DNA of 20,697 nucleotides from Pelomyxa schiedti (lineage: Eukaryota; Evosea; Pelobiontida; Pelomyxidae), in NCBI GenBank assembly GCA_020536535.1, contig JAHLWZ010001085.1, positions 1 through 20,697 on the forward strand, read 5' to 3'. Positions 10,501-18,588 of the stretch are shown in pieces. The notes beneath the pieces were generated by a model, which ran no database searches, was not told the origin of the DNA, and saw only the letters and a list, made by a program, of their open reading frames with translations. The translations under genes and the position numbers were made by a program. Every line of letters begins with the position of its first letter. Positions within the stretch are counted from its first letter, which is position 1.

Positions 10501-12039
10501 TATCTCTTCTGATTTCTGAATGAAACGGAATCACCGAAAAATAGGAACTAATAACTGAAGCCAGCAAAGCAAAGCTGAACCATAATCCCCATCTCATTGA
10601 TTTCTTTGAATACACCCTTGTACGGGAACCAATTCGAAGACACAGTCTCCGTGATGTGGCTATCAAATTTGAAAATCTAAAGAGCACAATATTGGGACCG
10701 AGTTCCAATGCCGCCAACAGACCTGCCGAAAGCAGTACAAGAGCAGTGACTACTGTGAACGCACACCCACCATCTGTGGTGTGGATGAAATGGGTTCAAA
10801 CAGACGAAAGGGACTACTATGATGATTCTGTGCCAGCAGATATGATAAACGAAGCAACGCAAATAACACCTGATGTTTACATTGGAGCTTTCAAGGCAGC
10901 CTCCAACCGAGAGTTTTTAACATCCGCTGGTAAATTCACTGCAATTTCTCACCTAATTTCTGTGAAGGGATTACACATGTTATAAACTGCACACGCCGCT
11001 CACACCCCTATCCATATTTCTTTGACTGCAGTCGCGCACCTATTGGCCAAGCACAATCAACTGAAGTTTTTCTTAAAATGATTACCGAGTCAATGGAATT
11101 CATTAGACTTGCCCACATACACCACGGAAAAGTAGCCTCCTCTTTCAGCTTTACAACTAAACTTTCTGTAGGTACTTATTTTCAGTGACTATGGCATCTC
11201 ACATGCTCCAGCACTGGCCATCGCCTGGATGATTGATTTTCAGTTGATGGGTTTTTATGAATCCTTCTTGTATGTGAGAGATCATCACTACATATGCCAA
11301 ATACATCCAGTCATTGTTCAACATTTATTCCAATGGGGAACTATCCAGGCCCACAAACGAGGATGCAAGTCTCTTTCTTCCCATTTTCCTCCTGATGAAC
11401 AACAGTACCTGAGAATGGTCCTAGTTGCTGGCCACTACCCAAGAAGCTCCATTTCTCTTGCCTGTGTGGGGCCAACGTATGCTCACTTCGAACCCCTCTG
11501 GACGAGTCTGTGTTCAAAAATCCCCGCCGATGCTCGTGCACAGTTGATCCCATTCCCTTCCAGTTAATTGTTCTAATTTTGCACCCAGTTGATGGATGCA
11601 AGCGATTGCCCACACACCGGAGCCGGTTGTTCACAATTCATTGAGTCTATGAAGCAGAAATACAAGTACTCAAAACCGGACACAGTTGACTGGGGATACA
11701 CAAACACCTCCAACTTGGTATCCGATTTCTCAGTCATCAAAGACAACAGTGTCTTGTATATCCCCACTAATTCCATTCTTGGAAGTACCTGCTAACACTC
11801 AACTTCAGGTGTCCGCCTCTGAAGGGTGTACCAACCCTGTGGCATTCACAAGTCAAGACAAAGGAATGGGAACTGTACCGCTGCAAATACTGTAAGTTTT
11901 TGACATTCGCATTGTATAAAGGCGCCAAGGCAATACCCCTTAGTGCCGCCACACCCACAAACACCTGCAACATCGCAATTGTAACCAACGTGAACCCCCG
12001 TGGTCACAGTTCTTGTTAAACTTTGTAATTACCAAATAG
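2828..12039 (+). CDS. giant multidomain protein: helical N-terminus, PKLN exon array, protein kinase, DUSP-like pseudophosphatase
   Basis: About 50 small exons join in phase from the ATG at 2828 through 11784, giving roughly 2,230 codons. Order: Ala/Pro-rich N-terminus; a long predicted helical region I cannot assign; a repeat array of PKLN motifs (near residues 1,100-1,400); a linker; a Ser/Thr-type kinase domain (near 1,560-1,870); a dual-specificity-phosphatase fold without its catalytic residues (near 1,915-2,060); and an uncertain tail. Introns are 33-60 nt, except five longer ones (3276-3381, 6028-6135, 6748-6832 and 10500-10574, and a poly-T intron at 7467-7523). The links that matter most are in phase: 7213-7337 to 7384-7466 joins the helical region to the array, and 9313-9415 to 9464-9554 joins the linker to the kinase. 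The ATG at 7412 could start a shorter kinase isoform. Two adjacent genes (break near 7340-7412) remain possible. The end is unresolved: from 11785 two competing frames exist, and the TAG at 12037-12039 is the stop of the model preferred by intron length. Confidence 0.6.
7489..7511 (+). repeat. poly-T tract inside an intron
   Basis: A run of 23 T residues makes up nearly half of the 57-nt intron at 7467-7523, between the exon that opens the PKLN region and the first repeat exon. A similar run of 18 T lies in the first intron of the Wee1-like gene (18814-18831). They probably act as extended polypyrimidine tracts and may be length-polymorphic. Confidence 0.8.
7524..8669 (+). repeat. array of ten symmetric phase 1-1 exons encoding PKLN-motif repeats
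   Basis: Ten consecutive exons: 7524-7565, 7610-7690, 7756-7842, 7884-7967, 8018-8092, 8133-8219, 8264-8326, 8374-8460, 8502-8564 and 8607-8669. Lengths are 42, 81, 87, 84, 75, 87, 63, 87, 63 and 63 nt, all multiples of three, and every flanking intron is phase 1. Each encodes a variable Pro/Ala/Lys/Glu/Gln linker, and most end in (A/G/S)(I/V)PKL(N/K)(L/M/I)(G/C/S), for example GIPKLNMG, AIPKLNLG and SVPKLNIG. The second has SSLNIGSLLG and the third VPKLNLNIGSLLG. The exon before (7384-7466, ALPKPALG) and the one after (8716-8825, with a degenerate AIPKLAITPGL) look like related end units. Introns are 40-65 nt and differ in sequence, so duplication was not very recent. Any exon could be skipped without shifting frame. 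The motif's partner is unknown. Confidence 0.9.
9464..10650 (+). other. protein kinase domain of the giant gene
   Basis: Exons 9464-9554, 9608-9750, 9795-9964, 10008-10127, 10171-10325, 10371-10499 and the start of 10575-10929. Kinase landmarks in order: glycine-rich loop ASGAFGTVYK (near 9504); catalytic Lys in ATAIKLMH; a Glu in the following helix (FMEVLTLYRF); catalytic loop HYDIKCDNILL, where the usual HRD is HYD but Asp, Lys and Asn are kept; metal-binding TDFGEAKL; activation segment RGTEYIKSPEML; and SDVWSLGCLLFELITGEF. All catalytic residues are present, so activity is expected. The missing HRD Arg suggests it is not regulated by classic activation-loop phosphorylation (established for RD versus non-RD kinases). 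No close subfamily is claimed. The intron at 10500-10574 is 75 nt, longer than its neighbours. Confidence 0.88.
10864..11345 (+). other. DUSP-like domain with catalytic residues replaced (pseudophosphatase)
   Basis: Exons 10575-10929 (end), 10968-11131 and 11172-11542. ITPDVYIGAFKAASNREFL and ITHVINCTRR match the beginning of dual-specificity phosphatases; the P-loop region reads VLIFSDYGISHAPALAIAWM and is followed by the expected helix and a HP at the usual RPxxxPN position. Against the consensus VHCxAGxSRS, His is Phe, the nucleophilic Cys is Ser (codon 11184-11186) and the phosphate-binding Arg is His (11202-11204). The general-acid Asp region reads APIGQAQSTE, without an obvious Asp. Known pseudophosphatases such as STYX keep the fold and bind phosphoproteins. 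A binding or autoinhibitory role next to the kinase is inference. The exons after 11542 give a segment with DCPHTGAGC and then an unresolved tail. Confidence 0.8.
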
Positions 12040-12342
12040 AGGGAAAAAAAAAACAAAAAGTGAGTGAGAAGAACAATTTCTCTTAAAAATAAGTGTCCTA
12101 CAACTCCACTGTCTCTCGCCAGGCCATATAACCAGGGAAAAAAAAAATCAGACTCTGGTTTTGTGTTCTCTTCACAACGTTTCGGAAGCAGGACATGGTT
12201 TATCATCATTTAATTTGGCGATCAAACGTTCGGCAAGAAAAAAAACAGCGGCCAAATAAAAAAAGGTGACATTTTGTTGAGAAATTCAATTGTGGGTGTG
12301 GTGCATAATCAACTTACAAAAAGGGTTTGCCTTCCTCGAAGG
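12040..12342. other. convergent intergenic region
   Basis: The plus-strand giant gene and the minus-strand sHSP-FKBP gene end towards each other across about 300 bases. It contains A-runs at 12043-12052 and 12137-12146 and otherwise unremarkable sequence. I see no gene, RNA or repeat with confidence. It must contain both 3' UTRs and polyadenylation sites. Confidence 0.4.
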
Positions 12343-14786
12343 CTACGAGTCAGAGGGTTGGCTTAAACTCTTGAGCATTTGTGCGAATCTTCTCCTCTCC
12401 ATCCTGTCACTGCTTGCTTTGCGTGTGCCCAAAGACTGTAATTCTTGTTTGGCCTGTTAAGGTATTGTTAGTGTGGCTATTGTGGTTCTTTTTCGGCGTA
12501 CTTCTTCGTTGTCGGGCTGTTTTTCCAGTGCCGTTGTGAAATCCTGTGAGGCACGTTCCCACTCACCAAGCGCGGCATTGCACCGGCCTCTTCTTATCCA
12601 TGCTTTCACATTACCGTTGTCCAACGCAAGGGACTAAAATGAGGGTTAGATGGCACTATTCAATTGAAGCTATTACGAAACCTTGTCGCAGTATTCATAG
12701 GCTTTACTGGGCATCTTTAGGGCAAGATAACATGCAGCACTGTTCAGAAGGCATTTGGCTCTTTGTTGAGTGACACTTTCTTTTTCCGCAGTACTCATCC
12801 CTTCCTCACAAGAAACAAGCTCCAAAGCTCGTAAGTATCTTGGTAAAGTATTAGAAAAAAGACACTAGACAGGAAGGTGTTACTTAGAAAGGGCTGCACG
12901 CATAAGTTTGTGTTGGTAGAGTTCGTTGCCTTGTAATCTCTTTTGCTCTGAACTTTTAATTCTCTCATCAACCGGCATCTTATCAGATGGAACAGGCTGC
13001 AGTAATCGTAAGATGATAATTTTTTTTAAATTACTCACTGGGCAGATATCCAAAAGGGCAACATAATATTGTAGAGGTATGCGTTTATCCGTACTTGTGG
13101 CATTCAATGATTTATCCAGAAATTCTTGATATTCGGGGGTAAGTGTTAGAACGCAAACATCCCCTCTTGCCATGGTCAACAATCCTGCCTCTAATCCAAG
13201 TGGCAGTTTACCTGGTAAGAGTGTTCGAGGTGTAGTTATACGAAGATCAGGCATACCTCCACCAATTGTACAGCTGAATTCTTTTGCTTCCATGACAAAG
13301 CCATTTACATCAGTGGCTTTGTAGTTGATAAGAACGTGGCAGTCATCTGAAACTTTGGGACCCCTTCCTTCCAACAAAATCTGTGTTTACCAGTTATTTG
13401 CTTGGCCAAGGCACACAACTGGAAAGATAGAATACCCGTTTGCTTATCCCACCATCCTTCACAACATCTGTTAGATCTTCTTCCACTGCAACAAGTTCTA
13501 CTTCGCATTGCAAGACGTCAATACCCACGGGCCTGACGAAGAGCTGCTTGGCATTTGGTGGGTGGGCAAAATATTGTGCAGTGCAAACAACGACAGCCAA
13601 TTCACCCTCTTTCATCCCTACTACAGCCTTTTCCAGTCCTTTGAACACTTGATTCATACCAACCTGGAAGGAACTTAATGAACCATTATACGGAAAGGGT
13701 TCATACAGTAAAAGATAATGGTTTAGCCTCTCGAGTAGAGAACAGCACGCTGTTGTCCGGGCGGTAAATGACCAAGTGGGTATATACAATGTCCTTCTTT
13801 TCGGGATTTCGCAAACCATACCCTTTCCTTAGAGTCTTGTACTTCACACCACCATCACTTGTCAAGGGTGAAAGATCAGATGTAGGAACAGCCAAAGCAG
13901 CAGGGAGAGTTTGTGGTTGCTGGGCAGGTGTAGTAGTTGCTTGCTGCGAAGTAATTGGAATCTGGCGTGTTTGTGCCTGGGAAGCAGGGGTGGTTTTTGG
14001 TGCACTAATAAGTATCAGAAAGAGGGAACAGTTGAGGTGTTATACCTTGAAGCCGCGCCGTGTGCTGTGGTAACAGGAATTGTGAATGTTTCTTGTTTTC
14101 CAGGTGTTATCTTGGGCAAAGATATCGTCAGTACACCATCAACCATCTTTGCTGTCATGTGTGTCCCATCGACATTTTTAGGAATAGCGAATTTTCTGGA
14201 GAAATTGCCCCTTGGGCGCTCTCTGGCAGTGATGCGATCTCCAGAAGCCAATGCCATTTCCATTATGTCCCCAGAAACGATGAGTGTGGATCTATCAGGT
14301 GATACCTCCAAAGAAACGTCTTCTTTCCTCACACCAGGTAATTCCATGACAATCTGAAGGATTGTAAATTAAATATAAAGCGTTCACATGCAAAGTGCCG
14401 TATACCTGAACGTGAGTTTGTGACTCACCAATATCAGCTGGAGGCACCCAAGGCTGACTCTCCTGTGCCTCACTTGTCACGCGCCTTGATGGATGTTGCT
14501 GAAGTGTGGGAATAGTTCTGGCCTGTTGTCTGGCGGGTCGATTGCGCTGTTGTTGGTTTGCCCTCTGGAGGGGCATCCTCGATTCTGGATTTACGAAAGA
14601 TCTTCTGTAGGAAGAGGGGTAGGATCTCTGTGGCACAGTGTCGTCGATGAGCATGTCTTCAAGATTTGGGTAGCCGTCGTTGCCGTAGTTTTCGTACTCG
14701 TCGTCATTGTCGTTGTAGAAGTCGTTGTAACCGCCACGAGACAGCGACGGCAAAAAACCAAAAGTGGGTTCCACAAGCCTCCTCAT
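12343..14786 (-). CDS. fusion protein: alpha-crystallin (sHSP) domain + two FKBP domains + TPR
   Basis: A predicted chaperone/immunophilin of 689 residues from nine exons, all in phase: 14786-14406, 14353-14046, 14004-13707, 13663-13436, 13380-13039, 12996-12884, 12838-12682, 12633-12502 and 12453-12343 (introns of 41-57 nt). Residues 1-110 are acidic then Gln/Arg-rich and disordered. About 112-225 is a small heat-shock domain: QPWVPPADIGES, MELPGVRKEDVSLEV, ERPRGNFSRKFAIP and MVDGVLTISLPK. A Pro/Gln/Thr linker leads to FKBP domain 1 (about 278-395, with FTVGMNQVFKGLEKAVVGM) and domain 2 (about 400-515, with LPLGLEAGLLTMARGDV). TPR helices follow (KRLQGNELYQHKLM; LLNSAACYLALKMPSKAYEY; NVKAWIRRGRCNAAL), ending like FKBP51/52 with RRRFAQMLKSL. 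The FKBP pocket Trp is Leu in domain 1, so proline isomerase activity may be weak. FKBP-TPR proteins bind Hsp90; sHSPs hold unfolded clients. Joining them in one chain is unusual. Start chosen as the first ATG of the open frame. Confidence 0.88.
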
Positions 14787-15228
14787 TGCTTTGTATTATG
14801 TGTGTTTCAAGATCTGTGTTGTCCCTTGCTTTCTTTGCTTTTTTTTGTTTTTATGTTGGAGCTTGGTTTCCTGGTAGAGCTGTGTGTTGTTGTCGTGTGT
14901 TTTTGCCTTCTGTTTTTTTTTTGTTTTGTTTCGGCGTTTTGGTTCTGTATTTTGTGCAAACACCAAACGTCCATTGGGCTTTTTGATGCCATTTCACTTG
15001 CAGCTCCTTCAGTTTTCGTCTGGGGTACGCGGCACATCCGCCCAAATACAAACGAAATCTCTTCTTTAATTTGCTTTCGTTTTTATTTGGATTTCTTGTC
15101 TTGATGGGTTCTTCTGAGCCTGTTGTGGTCCCGAGTGTCTTCTTCTTCTGTGGAGAACTCTTGCCCTTAGGTCTCCAGTGCCAGACCCCAAGCGAAACCA
15201 TCACAAAAAGTGGAAAAACAGCCATGAG
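14787..15228. promoter_or_regulatory. divergent promoter region between sHSP-FKBP-TPR and TFIP11-like genes
   Basis: These 442 bases separate two divergent starts. The left half is T-rich on the plus strand (14830-14930), so it gives an A-rich leader for the minus-strand chaperone gene. I looked for arrays of GAA/TTC that would mark heat-shock elements and found only weak matches near 15139-15160. Plus-strand open frames here are T-rich, Phe/Leu/Cys/Val-heavy reads without domain character. No G-patch-like coding was seen that could extend the downstream gene. Confidence 0.4.
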
Positions 15229-16917
15229 ATGAGCAGGGGGTCCATATCGGTACACAACAGACTCTCGTATTTGACGCGTTGTTTGCACACACGGCTGTCA
15301 CTCGATGCGTGTTTGGCTCAGCATGACAGGCTACTTTCATCAGGGACGGCCGGCCAGCCAGTTGTGCCTCAGAAACTTCCTAGAAAACTCAAGCCCCTGG
15401 AGGAGCCGGTGTTCTCCGAAAAGTTGTTTGCTCGCTGCGGGGACTGTGCCAGCGACCTCGCAGACAGGCTCGAGCACCTGCTGGACTACATCGGTGATTC
15501 GAGGAATCTCGTACCAGAGACAATTGTGAAGGTCTTTGTTCAGATCAGATACGACCTTATCGAGCACAGCGCGGTAGAGCTCTATGACGCCTACTCTTTG
15601 GGAAGAGTCTGCTTTGCTCTGGCAATGCCTGTCATTTGGTCCGAAATTCTGACTTGGCAGGACTTTGGAATTTCCGGCTTAAGCGAAGCGGATAGCGTCG
15701 GGCAAGTTCCTCAGAATAGTTCTGAACCGTTATGCCAAGGTGATGAGGCTGGGAGAACTGCGGCGAGGCCGGAAGGGGAACCAGAGAGGAAACCCGATTC
15801 CGCAGTTGGAAAATGGATTGCTTCAGATTGGTGTTGTGCTTGCGCTAACAGGTTCGCTACTTGGCGGGAGTTACTACGCGAAGCGAGGGGAGTATCTTTT
15901 TGTGACCACCACATATTCTGCGATTCATGCACGTCGGTTGTTTACCCGCTGCTGTTTCAGGCACTACAGGTCACGCCGGACCTGAAGAATTTCACCCTGC
16001 TGAAGTCCGTCGATGCGTGGAGTGAGTGTTTTCACACACTGGTGAGTGATGTTGTTGCACCGGCTATTATTCCAAGGATTAGCTCACTTATGGAGAATAA
16101 CTTTGAACCTTGTGACCCTTCTCGTGCACTGCAACCTTCTGATCAAGCCGCATTGCTGGAGACCCAACGAAATATCGCAGTGACTATTGCGGTGTGGCAA
16201 CCCAAATTGCAAAATCACCTCAATACATTCTACATGCTCACCTCGTCGAGACTCAGTAAATTCTTTTTGGAGTGCTCTGACCTGGTACTCATCAGGGAGA
16301 TATTTGTGATATGGCAGTCCTTGTTTCCACAGGAAATTACCAACTCCCTTCTCCTTCAAGGAATTCTGCCGCGGATTTCATCTGAATTGGTTGATATTCC
16401 CGTATTTGTTGAACTATCACCCCCGGTATCACTGTTGGACTCGAATAACCTCAAATCAATTCTGGTGTGGACCACCACTTTCGCTGAAGCCGGAAAAGAA
16501 TGCTGGAGTGAGTGGGTCACAATGTTTGAAAACTCTTTTTTTGCTAGATGGCTTTTGTCACTACAAGCCTGGCTTCAAAACGAAACTGCAACAGAAGTGG
16601 TGTCATCTTTAAGTGGACTTCACCAACCCAATTGGGGTTTGCTGGCCAACTGGTACAGTATGTGGAAGCAAGAGCTTTCTAGTACTTCAAGCCTAATGGT
16701 GTCCACGGATGGATTTCTTCTTCATTTTCATGTAAGTTACTCCTGTTTCTTTTTTCAATGCAAATGACATACGAACTAGACAGCTCTTCAGCTAATTGAT
16801 TCCGTCCTCGCGGAGCTATCGGCTGACGATGCAAGCACGAGGATAGAAACAGAAGAAGTGCAACCAACGACACCCACGCCCTGTGGTTCTAAGTTTCCAA
16901 CCCCCAAGTTGTCATAG
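15229..16917 (+). CDS. TFIP11: TFIP11/Ntr1-like spliceosome disassembly factor, GCFC region only
   Basis: TFIP11 (yeast Ntr1/Spp382) works with the DEAH helicase DHX15/Prp43 to take apart the lariat spliceosome. Two exons: 15229-16731 and 16792-16917 (60-nt intron), 542 residues. The C-terminal half follows the TFIP11 GCFC domain in order: DAWSECFHTLVSDVVAPAII with IPRISSLMENNFEP; WQPKLQNHLNTFYMLTSSRL; IFVIWQSLFPQEITNSLL with ILPRISSELVDIP; FENSFFARWLLSLQAWLQN; LANWYSMWKQELS. The N-terminal half (LADRLEHLLDYIG; VIWSEILTWQDF) fits the start of the same fold. No G-patch is visible before it. Residues about 150-200 are a hydrophilic linker, and several frames are open there, so a hidden intron is possible. 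The start is the first in-frame ATG (15229); a tiny ATGAGATGA at 15224 overlaps it. The family call rests on the C-terminal half. Confidence 0.8.
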
Positions 16918-16991
16918 TTTCCCGGATGCGAATCTCAAGTCATAAACACAAAATTAAATACGCGACATTGTTCACCACGCGACGAGACGAG

Positions 16992-17981
16992 ATGGATACA
17001 GGATCTGGACAAAGAGGAGGATCACGTAAACGCAACAGCGCCGCAAGTACTACCACTACTCCGGCGACCGGAAATGCGCTATTGCCGACGCCAACTGAGC
17101 CCCCTGATAGGCACACTACCCACGTCGGCGTCGTAACTACCGCGTCGGAAACCGCTAGCGCACATCAGCAACAACAACGCCCGTCGCTGGCGGCACCACC
17201 CGCGGCGCACATAGTTCCAGTTGATGTGGGGACTAGTGGTTTGGTGGCGAGCGCGGCGTCTGTGGGTGGCGACAAATCTGCTTCGTATTTGTCAGGAAAG
17301 CACCCGTTGGGTCGCCAGTGGGTGATGTGGTATGACAAACCGGCAGCTGCGCAGACAGAGAGTACTTGGGGAGAAAACATAAAGCGGCTCATGCTTTTGA
17401 GTTCTGTTGAAGATTTTTGTGGGTAAGAGCGACTCTGATGGACAATTTCTCGCTCACCTTTTTTTAACCCCAGAATGTACAACAACATGCTAGCGGCTTC
17501 GAGATTACCACCAGGTGCTAACTACCATATGTTCAAGCACGGTATAGAACCCAAATGGGAAGACCCATCTAACGAAGGTGGGGGCAAGTGGGTGTTATCA
17601 GTTTCAAATAATCCCTCTTCGGGTTCGCTTTGTGATAATATATGGAGAGAAGTCGTGTGTACTTTCTCCCAACAAGGCGGCGGACCAACTAATAATGCTT
17701 TAGCTTTTCGCGTGCATTGGAGAACTGTTTACTGAAGAGACAGCTGCAGAGATATGTGGGGTTGTTGTTAGTACGAGAGCAAAATACATCAGAATTGGTA
17801 TCATTGAGACACACACTTTCTCCTTTCTGACAATTCCCTAGCATTATGGACCCGAAATGTAGATGAAAAATGTATAATGAAAATTGGGTGTGTTTTCCTC
17901 CAAGGCATTCCAGAAATTGTTAACGTGAACTCCCATTTAGTACTGAATTTAGACTCGTGTCCTGTGTACCTCTGGGGATGA
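16992..17981 (+). CDS. EIF4E: translation initiation factor eIF4E, cap-binding protein
   Basis: Binds the m7G cap of mRNA and normally recruits eIF4G. Four exons: 16992-17422, 17474-17654, 17704-17797 and 17842-17981 (introns of 51, 49 and 44 nt), 281 residues. Residues 1-100 are a Thr/Ala/Pro/Gln-rich, probably disordered extension. The core begins at HPLGRQWVMWYDKP. Cap-stacking Trp residues are kept: W126 (STWGENIKRL), W172 (GIEPKWED) and W238 (IALWTR), as is the basic STRAKYIRI cap-phosphate region. The dorsal VEDFW Trp that docks eIF4G and 4E-BPs is Cys143 (VEDFCGMYNN). The C-terminus is divergent and ends LWG. An in-frame ATG at 16926 would add 22 residues but lies only 8 bases after the previous gene's stop, so I chose 16992. 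Confidence 0.92.
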
Positions 17982-18588
17982 AGCTCTCCTATCAATATCA
18001 CTCTCCCAGCAGTGGTCAGCCACAGTTTTCAGTTTAGCATGGCTCACGATTTTCTCATCCTGAGCAATGGCGGCTATTTATAGTCACCCTTCAATGCACA
18101 CGGATTGGAGATTGCTCGGCTCAATCACACAGCAGTCAATCCTGTGACAGCACACAAGAGTGTTTGCTCACTTTGCACATAGCAACTCCTACAACCCCTG
18201 TACTGGTTTTTTTCCTTTTTGCAAGAAAAAAAAAATTCCCCAACAGAATACAAAAATTTCTCCTTGTGGTTCTCGATAATCACCATCACGGGATCCTCAT
18301 CGCCTCGTTTGTTTTTCTACAGTTCGCCGTGCGACGATCTCCATCAACAACGATCGTGACTACCAAGTGGCGTAACTCACTTTTTTCCATCTACATGTGC
18401 TTCCTGTGCCTTTTCTGGAGAGTCGCGTTTCCACACAATTTCCCTGGTGTGAAGTACTTCTAATAATTCCATGGGAATGGAACTTTTTTTCTTTAGACGA
18501 ACGAAAATATTTCAAGAAAAGAAAAACAAACACCCTACGAACACTACGCCGTGGGACACAACACTATTTTTTTTGTTATCCTTTCGAG
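17982..18588. promoter_or_regulatory. intergenic region: eIF4E 3' side and Wee1-like promoter/leader
   Basis: About 600 bases without a supported gene. TATTTATAG at 18075-18083 resembles a TATA box but is 500 bases before the next ATG. From about 18490 to 18540 the plus strand is A/purine-rich like the other leaders. An open frame at 18164-18463 lacks an early ATG and shows no domain. Confidence 0.4.

Noticed and set aside
11589-11783. A separate small gene starting MDASDCPHTG
   Set aside because: It can be joined in phase to the DUSP-like exon by a 60-nt GT..AG intron (11543-11602) and has no leader of its own.
14015-14347. A separate stand-alone sHSP gene ending at YNTSTVPSF
   Set aside because: The stop arises only from reading into a GT..AG intron of 41 nt; splicing continues in frame into the FKBP linker. 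Kept as an intron-retention idea instead.
14493-15104. 203-residue plus-strand frame with hydrophobic stretches
   Set aside because: It is antisense to the sHSP exon and then reads T-rich promoter sequence; the minus-strand reading has clear sHSP motifs.
15740-15985. Alternative frame inside the TFIP11-like exon, suggesting a frameshift
   Set aside because: The main frame stays open across it and both sides align in order with the GCFC domain; the region is simply stop-poor.
18164-18463. 99-residue plus-strand frame before the Wee1-like gene
   Set aside because: No early ATG, no domain, mixed low-complexity content; probably promoter or UTR.
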